DNA from: JACXTP01 sp963827905
GTDB lineage: Archaea > Thermoplasmatota > Thermoplasmata > Methanomassiliicoccales > UBA472
Direction of reading: 5' to 3'
Length of the DNA stretch: 25,225 nt
Assembly (NCBI GenBank): GCA_963827905.1
Contig: CAWHCB010000004.1
Coordinates: 1-25,225, forward strand
In this document: positions 15,469-22,837 of the stretch, one piece after another
Position numbering within the stretch: the first letter of the stretch is position 1
Layout of the letters: the number at the start of each line of letters is the position of its first letter
Position numbers and translations under genes: made by a program
The notes under the pieces: model-generated
Databases searched by the model: none
Told to the model about the DNA's origin: nothing
The model's input: the letters and a program-made list of their open reading frames with translations, nothing else

Positions 15469-15484
15469 CCGGTATGGACACCGG
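15469..15484. repeat. Inverted repeat in the intergenic region
   Basis: CCGGT (15469-15473) and ACCGG (15480-15484) form an inverted repeat with a six-base spacer. It lies between the divergent MTH1187-type and helical-protein genes, close to the palindrome at 15434-15443. It could be a second operator half or chance. The rest of 15365-15604 is AT-rich, with no coding signal that I trust. Confidence 0.25.
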
Positions 15485-15524
15485 ATCCTGCGAAATATCG
15501 TATCAAAATGTAGGAGCCTCAACC

Positions 15525-15585
15525 AAAATATATATATACATTACTGTGAATGGTTTAAATTCAATTCCTTATGGATTCATTATAT
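15525..15585 (+). promoter_or_regulatory. Two candidate TATA boxes for the helical protein gene
   Basis: AAAATATATATATACA (15525-15540) is the most AT-rich promoter-like string in the window and would start transcription near 15560, leaving a leader of about 45 bases. ATTATATC (15578-15585) lies 20-27 bases before the ATG at 15605 and would give a leaderless message. One or both may be used. Confidence 0.45.
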
Positions 15586-15604
15586 CGTTCAGAGGCCAGT
15601 TAGC

Positions 15605-16156
15605 ATGAAGAGCGGTGCAGGTGCCAAGGGTAAAGTTATTTCTGGAGCCAAGAAAGCCGGGAGCAAGTCCGCCACCATTTCCATGGTCGGCAACTCTACT
15701 ATCAAGGATGAGGTCCCGTTCGTCTCCGGTGGGGGCGCGAAACAACCTACCTTTGAGATTTGTTTTGACAATAAATGTACCACCTTGACCGTGGAAGATC
15801 TCACCAACGCCATCCGCAACGGCATAGACCGCGAGGGGATGCCGGAGGAACAGGCCCGGGGAATGGCCCAACATGTCCTGAACTTCTTTGGTTACAGCGA
15901 GAGGATCATCGACAATATCTTGGAACCAGAGGACCGCGACGCCTTCTATCAATTGGAGGATACCGGCATACTCACCACCGAGCGGGAGGAGACCACCCTG
16001 TACGACGGTAGGGAATGGCGCATCCATTACTGGCTTTTCCGCAAGGAGCGCATCCATGAGCTTATAAACGTGGATGGCAGCCTGAGCGTGGGGAACGAGG
16101 ACGCCTCGTTCGATTATGGCGAAGTGCCGGAAGAGATCTGGCAGCGCACCAAGTGA
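15605..16156 (+). CDS. Small conserved archaeal helical protein of unknown function (DUF6015-like)
   Basis: The 183-residue product has two parts. Residues 1-50 are low-complexity and basic, rich in Lys, Gly, Ala and Ser, and probably disordered. Residues 60-155 form a predicted helical domain: LTVEDLTNAIRNGI, then MAQHVLNFFGYSERIIDNIL, EPEDRDAFYQLEDTGILTTEREE and the motif LYDGREWRIHYWLFRKERI. This recalls a domain found in Thermoplasmata that I remember as DUF6015; that identification is from memory. The layout of a short winged-helix-like unit with a basic tail suggests nucleic-acid or chromatin contact, but no function is established. The ATG at 15605 is preferred because the upstream open frame crosses the promoter. 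A T6 tract follows the stop. Confidence 0.7.
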   Translation: MKSGAGAKGKVISGAKKAGSKSATISMVGNSTIKDEVPFVSGGGAKQPTFEICFDNKCTTLTVEDLTNAIRNGIDREGMPEEQARGMAQHVLNFFGYSERIIDNILEPEDRDAFYQLEDTGILTTEREETTLYDGREWRIHYWLFRKERIHELINVDGSLSVGNEDASFDYGEVPEEIWQRTK

Positions 16157-16159
16157 TTG

Positions 16160-16165
16160 TTTTTT
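16160..16165 (+). terminator. T6 terminator after the helical protein gene
   Basis: Six T residues begin four bases after the stop codon at 16154-16156. This fits an archaeal intrinsic terminator and would separate the gene from the helicase that starts at 16235. Confidence 0.5.
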
Positions 16166-16234
16166 CAGTGGGTCCCTAACAGTTTCGGGGACCTCAAGGA
16201 AACCATATTGACGTTCATAGGGATAGCAGAGGAG

Positions 16235-18157
16235 ATGGACCTCTTCCCCTACCCTCACCGGCCCCACCAGGTGGATTTCGTATCGCTGGTGGCGAGCACC
16301 GCGGCCAAGAGGCGCCATGTGGTGCTGGAGAGCGGCACTGGGACCGGCAAGACGGTGTGCGCCTTGTGCGGTGCATTGGAGGAGGCGTTGCCCCATGGCC
16401 GCAAGGTCCTCTACCTGACCCGGACCAATTCGCAGGAGAAGCAGGTCATCATGGAGCTTAGGCGCATCGCGCAGAAGGCCCCCGTCTTCGGTCTGGCCAT
16501 ACAAGGGCGCCAGGTCACCTGCCCTTTGGTACGCCAGGACCCGGACCTCAAGGGCGGTAACCCTGAGGAGCTGGCCCGATTGTGCCGGGAGAAGAAGAAA
16601 AAGGCCATGCAGGGCGATGGCGGCTGCCGCTACTTCGCCGAGACCATGGCGGCGGACCGGGACGCCATCGCCGCCTGGTGCCGCCAGCAGCTGCCCACCG
16701 CCGAGGAGTTCGTGGAGTATTGCGAAAAGCATCGCTACTGCCCTCATGAGCTCATGAAGGAACTAGCGGCGGAGGCGGATGTGGTCGCCGCCCCCTATGC
16801 TTACTTCTTCATCCCCTTCATCCGACATTCCCTTCTCAACTGGATGAACGTCTCCCTGGAGGACCTTTTCATAATAATAGACGAGGCGCACAACCTGCCG
16901 GACTATACCAGGGACGTGGAGAGCTTCTCCCTTTCGACCTGGACGTTGGACGCGGTGGGGCGGGAGATCGAGGAGTATGGCGACCCCGAGGTGCTGGAAG
17001 GGGTGAGCATCCGCGATGTGCTGGTGCAGACCCGACGTATGCTGGAAGAGGCGGTGCGCGACTACCTGATCGACGAGGACGGCCTCATACCGCCCTCTTT
17101 CCTGGAGGAAGGGCTGATGTCGGCCTTCACCACCTCCTCGCGCGGCCTGCAGGCGGCGGCCAAGATGATGATGGAGCAGGGGGAGATCATCAAGGAGCAG
17201 CGCACCATGGAAGGACGGCTGCCCCGCTCCTACATTTTCGCCCTCGGCTCCTTCATCAATTACTGGACCACCCTGGACGACGCGCTCTATGTCAAGCTCA
17301 TCCTCGGTGGCGATAACCCCAGCTTCCGAGCCTATTGCCTGGACCCGGAGGTGACCACCTCGGTGCTCTTGGGGTCGGGGGGCTCGCTGCACATGTCCGG
17401 CACCCTGGCCCCCCTGTCCGAATACCGGGACTCGATCGGGCTGCCTCGGGACAGCGTGCTCATGACCTTTCCTTCCCCCTTCCCACCGGAGAACCGGGCC
17501 ATTTTCTATCTGGACGACGTCACCACCAAATATGAGGAGATGGCCGCCGATGAGGACATGGTGCAGCGCCTGGAGGACCGGGTGGTGCAGGTTTGCAACG
17601 TCATCGGGCGCAACACCGTGGTCTTCTTCCCCTCCTATTCGCTGATGGAGAGGTTCATAGCGGACCGGGTGCTGCCGCGCATGAAACGCAAGGTGCACGT
17701 GGAGGAACGTGGCATGGCCCAGAACGACCTGATGGAGGTGGTCTCCCGTTTCAAAGGCCAGAGCGAGCACGGGGCGGTGTTGTTCGCGGTGATGGGGGGC
17801 AGGATAAGCGAAGGCATCGACTTCCCCGACCGGGAGCTGGAGCTGGCCTTGATCGTGGGTCTGCCCTATCCTCGGCCGACCGCGAAACAGCGCGCCCTCA
17901 TGCATTTCTACGAGACCCGCTTCCGCAAGGGTTGGGAGTACACCGTCAAGGCGCCCACCTACCGCAAGATGGCCCAGGCCATCGGGCGCCTGATACGTAC
18001 GGAGACGGATGTGGGAGCGGCAATGATCATGGACAAGCGTGCCAAGCAGTTCGAGGAGCGATTCGACCTCATCCTCAGCGAATCTCCGGCCAACGACCTT
18101 TTGCTATTTTTCGAGGAACGGGGCTCCAGTCCTCCCGGGCCGTCGAAAGCTTCTTAA
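16235..18157 (+). CDS. xpd: XPD/Rad3-family iron-sulfur DNA helicase
   Basis: XPD is a 5'-3' superfamily 2 helicase that unwinds DNA in repair. The 640-residue protein has the Walker A motif SGTGTGKT (residues 33-40), the DEAH box IIIDEAH (213-219) and motif VI QAIGRLIRTETDVG near the C-terminus. Between Walker A and DEAH are C96, C117, C131 and C169, in contexts VTCPL, RLC, GGCRYF and RYCPHEL. They correspond to the four 4Fe-4S ligands of XPD. The Arch domain follows the DEAH box, and HD2 has GGRISEGIDFPDRELELALIVGLPYP. I chose the ATG at 16235 because MDLFPYPHRPHQ aligns with the usual start. A TTG at 16157 is in frame but adds an unusual leader over the T tract. The closely related DinG type is less likely given the Cys pattern and archaeal context. 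Confidence 0.92.
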   Translation: MDLFPYPHRPHQVDFVSLVASTAAKRRHVVLESGTGTGKTVCALCGALEEALPHGRKVLYLTRTNSQEKQVIMELRRIAQKAPVFGLAIQGRQVTCPLVRQDPDLKGGNPEELARLCREKKKKAMQGDGGCRYFAETMAADRDAIAAWCRQQLPTAEEFVEYCEKHRYCPHELMKELAAEADVVAAPYAYFFIPFIRHSLLNWMNVSLEDLFIIIDEAHNLPDYTRDVESFSLSTWTLDAVGREIEEYGDPEVLEGVSIRDVLVQTRRMLEEAVRDYLIDEDGLIPPSFLEEGLMSAFTTSSRGLQAAAKMMMEQGEIIKEQRTMEGRLPRSYIFALGSFINYWTTLDDALYVKLILGGDNPSFRAYCLDPEVTTSVLLGSGGSLHMSGTLAPLSEYRDSIGLPRDSVLMTFPSPFPPENRAIFYLDDVTTKYEEMAADEDMVQRLEDRVVQVCNVIGRNTVVFFPSYSLMERFIADRVLPRMKRKVHVEERGMAQNDLMEVVSRFKGQSEHGAVLFAVMGGRISEGIDFPDRELELALIVGLPYPRPTAKQRALMHFYETRFRKGWEYTVKAPTYRKMAQAIGRLIRTETDVGAAMIMDKRAKQFEERFDLILSESPANDLLLFFEERGSSPPGPSKAS

Positions 18158-18179
18158 TCGATGGGGGGAATCGGCCGCC

Positions 18180-18752
18180 ATGGACCTAACCGAGGTCTTG
18201 CTCCTGATCTTCCTGGGCTTCTGGCTCATGCTCCCCGCCTTCCTGCCCAATTCCGCGGCGGTCCTGTTCGGCGGCGGCCTGCCCATGGACCTCGGCAAGA
18301 GCTGGAAGGGCAAGCGGTTACTGGGGGACGGAAAGACCTGGAGGGGTTTCATCGGCGGGGTGAGCGCCGGCACATCCATCGGCATCATCCAGTTGTTCAT
18401 CGCCTACCCCTTCGATGCCGAGGAGTTCTGGGGCTTCGGCCCGGTGCCCGAGGCCATGCTGGTGGTTTTCGTCCTTGCCCTCGGTTCACTGCTGGGCGAC
18501 CTGGTCAGCGCCTTCATCAAACGCCGATTGGGGTTGGAGCGGGGTGCCAAGGCCCCGGTACTGGACCAGTACAACTTCATAGCCGGAGCGATGCTGCTGG
18601 CCCTGTTGGTGGTGCCAGACTGGTTCATAGGCGCATACATCGAGGGGGAGCATATCATCAGTCTGATCGCGGTCCTGGTCATAACTCCGATCCTGCATCG
18701 CGGCGTCAACATCATCGGTTACAAGAAAGGTCTGAAGAAGGTTCCCTGGTGA
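18180..18752 (+). CDS. carS: CDP-archaeol synthase CarS
   Basis: CarS transfers CMP from CTP to 2,3-di-O-geranylgeranylglyceryl phosphate, forming CDP-archaeol, the common precursor of archaeal phospholipids. It is an integral membrane enzyme. The 190-residue protein has about five hydrophobic segments (near residues 4-26, 58-76, 90-112, 140-158 and 164-182). The conserved cytosolic motif LGDGKTWRGFIGG and the charged loop GSLLGDLVSAFIKRRLGLERGAKAPVLDQ, with the family's Asp/Lys/Asp pattern, are both present. The ATG at 18180 lies about 25 bases after TTCTTAAT (18151-18158), which overlaps the helicase stop, so a weak leaderless promoter is possible. pyrE follows after four bases. Confidence 0.9.
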   Translation: MDLTEVLLLIFLGFWLMLPAFLPNSAAVLFGGGLPMDLGKSWKGKRLLGDGKTWRGFIGGVSAGTSIGIIQLFIAYPFDAEEFWGFGPVPEAMLVVFVLALGSLLGDLVSAFIKRRLGLERGAKAPVLDQYNFIAGAMLLALLVVPDWFIGAYIEGEHIISLIAVLVITPILHRGVNIIGYKKGLKKVPW

Positions 18753-18756
18753 GATC

Positions 18757-19287
18757 ATGAGCGAGAAGATGAAGCAGGCGCTGGTCGGGTGCGGGGCCAT
18801 CCTCTATGGGGACTTCACCCTGGCCTCGGGCAAGAAGAGCCGTTACTACATCGACATCAAGAAGGCCAGCACCGACCCCAAGGTGCTGAGGTTGGTGGCC
18901 GCCGAGATGGCGACGGAGCTCAGGCACAAGGGGATCAAGGTGGACCGCATCGCCGGGGTGGTGCTCGGCTCCATCCCGCTGGCGGTGGCGCTGTCGTTGG
19001 AGACCGGCATACCCTTCATCATGGTGCGAAAGGAGAAGAAGGACCACGGCACCAGCAAGCTCATCGAGGGCGCCTATCAAAAAGGGGAGAGGGTGCTGGT
19101 GGTGGAGGACGTGGTCACCTCCGCCGGGTCGGCGCTCTTCGCGCTGGACCTGCTCCGCTCCGAGGGCATGGTCGTCGACCAGGTGTTCAGCGTGGTGGAC
19201 CGGGAGGAGGGCGGACGGGAGAGGCTTCGTGAGGCCGGGACCGAACTGACCGCCCTGGTCACCGCCACCGAGGTCCTGGGGCAGTGA
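18757..19287 (+). CDS. pyrE: Orotate phosphoribosyltransferase PyrE
   Basis: PyrE joins orotate and PRPP to form orotidine 5'-monophosphate, the fifth step of pyrimidine synthesis. The 176-residue protein has the short archaeal form. It shows ALVGCGAILYGDFTLASGKKSRYYID at the N-terminus, the lysine-rich flexible loop VRKEKKDHG (residues 90-98) and the PRPP-binding motif VLVVEDVVTSAGSA (113-126). A GGTGA ribosome site overlaps the carS stop codon and sets the ATG at 18757. The stop codon shares a base with the next gene's ATG (TGATG), so carS, pyrE and the glycosylase form a compact operon. The CTP made downstream of PyrE is the CarS substrate, which gives the pairing some metabolic sense. Confidence 0.95.
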   Translation: MSEKMKQALVGCGAILYGDFTLASGKKSRYYIDIKKASTDPKVLRLVAAEMATELRHKGIKVDRIAGVVLGSIPLAVALSLETGIPFIMVRKEKKDHGTSKLIEGAYQKGERVLVVEDVVTSAGSALFALDLLRSEGMVVDQVFSVVDREEGGRERLREAGTELTALVTATEVLGQ

Positions 19288-19824
19288 TGTCCACCGATCC
19301 GCTATTGCCGCCGGTGCCGCCTGTGCGAGGGCCGCACCCAGGTCGTCCACTCGCATGGTGACCCGAGCTCTCCGCTGCTATTGATCGGGGAGGGCCCAGG
19401 GGAGAAGGAGGACCGGTCGGGACGCCCCTTCGTGGGCCGAGCGGGTAAATGGTTGGACAAATGTCTCGAACAGGCCGACCTTAGGCGCGATAGCGTGCTC
19501 ATCACCAACACCGTGCGCTGCCGACCGCCGCAGAACCGCCGTCCCGAGCCAGACGAGATGGCCGCCTGCAGCCCCTACCTGATGGAGGAGCTGCCCGGCC
19601 GACGTCTGGTCGTTCCTTTGGGGGCGACCGCCACCGAGAACCTGCTGGGAAGGCCGGTGCGCATGGGGGAGGAGGCGAACCGCGTCAGGGAAGTGGTCCT
19701 GAACGGGATGGTGATAACGGTGATGCCCACCTATCACCCCTCCGCCTGCATCTACAACAAGGAGGTCAGGGTGAGATTGGTCGAAGGCCTGGCCCTGGCA
19801 AAAGAGCTCAGCGGTCTTGCTTGA
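19287..19824 (+). CDS. Type 4 (iron-sulfur) uracil-DNA glycosylase, one frame change near the start
   Basis: The enzyme removes uracil from DNA, starting base-excision repair. The ATG at 19287 overlaps the pyrE stop, but its frame soon fails. If the CC at 19299-19300 is read as a single C, the product begins MSTDRYCRRCRLCEGRTQ and continues uninterrupted, giving about 178 residues, which is normal for family 4. Motif 1 is GEGPGEKEDRSGRPFVGRAG, including the UDG active-site region. The Fe-S ligands are probably two cysteines of CRRC near the N-terminus, one in NTVRCRPP and one in ACSPYL. The C-terminal motif is PTYHPSA with the catalytic-region His. Without the repair, the first two cluster cysteines would be lost. 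The gene runs 17 bases into the convergent glycosyltransferase. Confidence 0.87.
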
Positions 19825-20494
19825 AGGTGCGGCGCTTCGTGAAAAGGAAACGGATGTTCTTATAACCGTCCTTCCAGGATGAAAGCTTCACCTCTCCCAC
19901 CCGGCGCCTGTACTCGATCGGGACCTCTCTGGCCTTGCCCTTGCGGAAGGCCTCGATCTTGATCTCCTCCGACAGGGCCATGCCGTCCGAGGTCAGGTCC
20001 AATCGGTCCAGCAATGGGCGGCGGAACACCCACATGCCGCTCTGCGAATCCTTGATCCAGACATGGAAGAGGAGGTTGGTGGTGAAGGTGAGCGCCTTGT
20101 TGCCGATGGTGTGCTTGGCCGACATCGCTCCCTCCTCCAACATGGCGAATCGGTTGGTGGTGATGAAGTCCAGCGATTCCGTCTGCAGCATGCGGGTCAG
20201 CCTGGGTATCTCCTCGGCCGGGTAGGTGCAATCCGCGTCCAGGGTGGCGATGATGTCCCCCTCGGCCTTTTCGAAACCGGTCTTATAGGCCCGTCCGTAC
20301 CCACGGCGCGGCTCCTCTATGACCAGCGCCCCCATCTCCATGGCGATGTCCTTGGTGCGGTCCTTGGAGTTGGTGTCGACGATCATGACGTCATAGGAGA
20401 ACTCCGTGCCGTCCAGGGCCTTCCTGACCGACTCGATCACTCCGCCTATTCCCGCCTCCTCGTTCATGGTTGGGATGATGACCGTGATCCGCAT
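19808..20494 (-). CDS. Family 2 glycosyltransferase, dolichyl-phosphate sugar synthase-like
   Basis: This 228-residue protein resembles polyprenyl- or dolichyl-phosphate mannose/glucose synthases, which move a sugar from a nucleotide donor to a lipid phosphate on the cytoplasmic side for N-glycosylation. MRITVIIPTMNEEAGIGGVI begins the GT-A fold. IVDTNSKDRTKD (residues 38-49), RRGYGRAYKTGFEKAEGD (63-80) and the DxD site TLDADCTYP (84-92) follow. A conserved segment near SGMWVFRRPLL precedes a basic tail. There is no C-terminal membrane domain, as in the shorter family members. The ATG at 20494 lies about 30 bases after the minus-strand box CCTTATATC (20522-20530). The sugar and the lipid acceptor are not determinable from the sequence. 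Confidence 0.85.
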   Translation of the reverse strand: MRITVIIPTMNEEAGIGGVIESVRKALDGTEFSYDVMIVDTNSKDRTKDIAMEMGALVIEEPRRGYGRAYKTGFEKAEGDIIATLDADCTYPAEEIPRLTRMLQTESLDFITTNRFAMLEEGAMSAKHTIGNKALTFTTNLLFHVWIKDSQSGMWVFRRPLLDRLDLTSDGMALSEEIKIEAFRKGKAREVPIEYRRRVGEVKLSSWKDGYKNIRFLFTKRRTFKQDR

Positions 20495-20521
20495 GTCAAA
20501 TGCCGGGAACGCCCCCCTCCT

Positions 20522-20530
20522 GATATAAGG
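20522..20530 (-). promoter_or_regulatory. TATA box for the dolichyl-phosphate synthase-like gene
   Basis: On the minus strand this reads CCTTATATC, 28-36 bases before the ATG at 20494, predicting a nearly leaderless transcript. It lies in the 64-base gap between the two minus-strand glycosyltransferases. Confidence 0.5.
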
Positions 20531-20558
20531 GTTGTTGCACGCTTGGGAGGGATTGATA

Positions 20559-21365
20559 TCAACGGGCAGGCCGTTCGTCACTGTAAGGGCCGCGGTCCCC
20601 GAAGAGCTTGAAGGCCACGTAGCCCAACATTGCCACCGAAAGCCTCGTGAGCGACCAAAAGGTGATCTTCTGTTTGAACATGCGCAGCGGGTCATAGCTG
20701 GTCCACAGCCGCCCATGCTTCATGGTGAGCTGCTTGCGCCCCGCCCCGTTCCAGAAGGCCTGCTTGAAGAAACGATAGAGAGTGGACTTGTGGCGATGGT
20801 AGACGATCGCGTTCTCGTTGTAGGCGATGTTGAAGCCCTTCTCCACCACCCTCATGTTCAGGTCGATGTCCTCGGCGGTGATGAACCAGGGGTCGAACAT
20901 GCCCGCCTTGATCACCGCCTCGCGCCTGAACGCCTCGTTGCAGCTGGGCCAGGAGATGTCGTTGCCCCGGTAGAAAAGCTCCACCCGGTCCAGGTCCACC
21001 CAGGCGTCCAGACCGATGGTTATGGTCTTGCCCACCACCACGCCGTTCCCGTCCATGATGGTCTTGCGCAGCTCCCTGATCCAGAACGGATTGGCCAGGC
21101 AATCGCCGCCTATGAACGCCAGGATCTCGCCCTTGGCCTTCTCGACTCCGTAGTTGGTGCTCTCACCCCGACGACCAGGTTTGACATGCAGGCTGATGAA
21201 CGGGTACCTCTCCACATATTTCTGTACGATCTCCCGGGTACGGTCCTTGCTGGCGGCATCGACCACCACCACCTCCATGGGCTGCTCCTGGATGACCAGG
21301 GAGTCTAGGAGATCGGCTATGTTCTTCTCCTCGTTCATGACATTGAGGACTACGCTCACCATCAT
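20559..21365 (-). CDS. Family 2 glycosyltransferase with C-terminal membrane-associated tail
   Basis: The catalytic domain opens MMVSVVLNVMNEEKNIADLL and has VVVDAASKDRT, GRRGESTNYGVEKAKGEILAF and the metal site GGDC. Later landmarks are NEAFRREAVIKAGMFD, ITAEDIDLNMRV (the ED motif) and the QxxRW-like FFKQAFWNGAGRKQL. The tail, with TFWSLTRLSVAMLGYVAFKLFG, is hydrophobic and probably membrane-associated. From the ATG at 21365 the protein is 268 residues. An in-frame ATG at 21434, two bases after the stop codon of the upstream membrane chelatase-like gene, would add 23 residues and make the two genes a tight operon. The shorter start matches the family better; a weak AT-rich box near 21392-21402 could serve it. 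Donor and acceptor are unknown. Confidence 0.82.
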   Translation of the reverse strand: MMVSVVLNVMNEEKNIADLLDSLVIQEQPMEVVVVDAASKDRTREIVQKYVERYPFISLHVKPGRRGESTNYGVEKAKGEILAFIGGDCLANPFWIRELRKTIMDGNGVVVGKTITIGLDAWVDLDRVELFYRGNDISWPSCNEAFRREAVIKAGMFDPWFITAEDIDLNMRVVEKGFNIAYNENAIVYHRHKSTLYRFFKQAFWNGAGRKQLTMKHGRLWTSYDPLRMFKQKITFWSLTRLSVAMLGYVAFKLFGDRGPYSDERPAR

Positions 21366-21436
21366 CGGAAACGCTCTAGCATCTTGGCCGATGGATATGA
21401 TGATTTCGCCCCGCTTCCGCGGCAGGATAACCATCT

Positions 21437-22654
21437 CTACAGGACTTCGTCCACCCTCTCCTTGATGGCATCGATGACCAGAGGGTCGTCGTTCCATGCC
21501 CCCAGGTTAATCAGCTCCACATCGCTGTCTACCTTGGCCTTCCGCACCAGATCAGGAATATCGCATTGGCTGTGTATCGCGTCGGCGCTGATGGCAGCAG
21601 AGAAGTAAATGACCTTCCTCACCCCTTTGGCCACTAGCTCCTCCACCTTGTCCTGGGGGGAAGGTTGGCGGAAGGCCATCCAGGCAAGGCTCACGTTCTC
21701 CCGTTTATAGCCGTTGGCAACAAATAGGTCCATGACCAAGTTCCGGAAGTTGTTCTCATGCTCCGTCTCCGTGGGGAATTCCCGGTCCCATTCCTTGGGT
21801 TGGCCATGTCCGACCAGAAGCACACCCACCTCTCCCCTTTCCGTCTCTGGCACCACGCGGTCCGCCTTTGCGAGGAACGCCTGATGCAACTTCACCGAGT
21901 TCCAGAGGGTACGGGTGTACTTCACGTCGATGCTCATCTCTTTCAGGCCCAGCTTATCGACCTGGTGCTTCCCCTCCTGGGTATGGTTCGAGTCCGTGAG
22001 GAAAACCTCTGCCACCACCACCCGCCCGGCCCCCTCGTTGACGGCCTTGGCGACAACGCTGTCCACCCTTGGGTCCGAATCCAGGAAGGACAGGTAGAAC
22101 CGGGTGTCCTTGTCACCTTCGTTCCGGTACCGACTCTCCAATGCCCGCATCATTCGTTCATGGACCTCGGTGTGGTTGCTCTTGCCCGCCTTTTTGTACT
22201 TAGAGCGGAGGATGAACAGGAAGAACGGGCGGGCGAGGAAGGGCATGAAAGGAACGCCCTGCTCGTCGAACTCCCTGAACTGGAGCACCCAGCTCATGGG
22301 TTCATAGAATTGCGACTCTCCATGGCTGAAGTAGACGATGGCGGTAGGTCCAGAGATAGCACCCTTTTCGCGCGGAGCGATCGGTTCGGGGACCGGCCTT
22401 TGATACTTAATGCCCAAAACGAATCGAGCCATCAGGCCATATCCCAATGATCCTAAGAGGACCGCCAGAGCGATGCCGATCCAGATATCTGTTCCAGATA
22501 ATTGCGTGATAGCAAAGATGGCTGTGCCCAACGAAAGGATCATAAAGACCGCGAAAGGCGCGACGAACCGAGGCATACAAGTCAGGTATTGGACGAAGAA
22601 TCCCCCAAAAAGGAATGAGGCGGCGGCTGCTAACAAGAGCATCAAGGCGTCCAT
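21437..22654 (-). CDS. Membrane-anchored tandem CbiX/ferrochelatase-like protein
   Basis: The 405-residue protein starts with three predicted membrane helices (about residues 3-24, 30-50 and 56-80). Two chelatase-like domains follow. The first has IVYFSHGESQFYEP with H111 and later VFLTDSNHTQEGKH with H224. The second has VLLVGHGQPKEWD with H283 and ADAIHSQCDIPDLV with H361. The HG motif near each domain start and the second His before a DIP-like motif match the metal-inserting residues of class II chelatases (CbiX, HemH). The family role would be insertion of Co, Ni or Fe into a tetrapyrrole. No cobalamin, F430 or heme gene is nearby, so the actual substrate is open. The membrane fusion and the first-domain insert (RPFFLFILRSKYKKAGKSNH) are unusual. 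It lies just upstream of a glycosyltransferase. Confidence 0.75.
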   Translation of the reverse strand: MDALMLLLAAAASFLFGGFFVQYLTCMPRFVAPFAVFMILSLGTAIFAITQLSGTDIWIGIALAVLLGSLGYGLMARFVLGIKYQRPVPEPIAPREKGAISGPTAIVYFSHGESQFYEPMSWVLQFREFDEQGVPFMPFLARPFFLFILRSKYKKAGKSNHTEVHERMMRALESRYRNEGDKDTRFYLSFLDSDPRVDSVVAKAVNEGAGRVVVAEVFLTDSNHTQEGKHQVDKLGLKEMSIDVKYTRTLWNSVKLHQAFLAKADRVVPETERGEVGVLLVGHGQPKEWDREFPTETEHENNFRNLVMDLFVANGYKRENVSLAWMAFRQPSPQDKVEELVAKGVRKVIYFSAAISADAIHSQCDIPDLVRKAKVDSDVELINLGAWNDDPLVIDAIKERVDEVL

Positions 22655-22696
22655 GCGGAGTGAGGATGCCCACCCATCTCTATTAATAGTTTCGAC

Positions 22697-22705
22697 TTTT
22701 ATAAT
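22697..22705 (-). promoter_or_regulatory. TATA box for the membrane chelatase-like gene
   Basis: On the minus strand this reads ATTATAAAA, 43-51 bases before the ATG at 22654, giving a leader of about 20 bases. A second box, CTATTAATA (22681-22689), is at leaderless distance. The rest of 22710-22800 has no recognisable signal. Confidence 0.5.
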
Positions 22706-22800
22706 GAATGCCGTAATAATATCAATGAAAAATTGCTACGCCAGTACGCATCGTAAGCCAAGGACAATCATTATCCGATAGGGCCAGTCAGACGATAGCA

Positions 22801-22809
22801 AATAAGTAT
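22801..22809 (+). promoter_or_regulatory. TATA-like box for the acetyltransferase operon
   Basis: AAATAAGTA lies 29-37 bases before the ATG at 22838 and would serve the three-gene acetyltransferase, aminotransferase and oxidoreductase operon. No good ribosome site precedes the ATG. Confidence 0.45.
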
Positions 22810-22837
22810 CAAAAGGAGCATTCCAAGCCTGGTCGAG

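Noticed and set aside
15525..15540. TA-rich run as a simple repeat or replication origin element
   Set aside because: It is a single short tract at promoter distance from a gene, with no repeated origin boxes and no Cdc6 gene nearby.
15434..15604. N-terminal extension of the helical protein from the ATG at 15434
   Set aside because: The extension would read through both TATA boxes and AT-rich promoter DNA, and its residues look random. The ATG at 15605 fits the promoter distance.
16763..17905. Long minus-strand open frames opposite the XPD-family helicase
   Set aside because: The compositional bias is the same as in other antisense shadows, and the plus-strand helicase is intact and unmistakable.
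22655..22837. Possible small RNA gene in the AT-rich gap
   Set aside because: I found no tRNA cloverleaf, no convincing C/D box pair and no stable hairpin. The gap is explained by divergent promoters.
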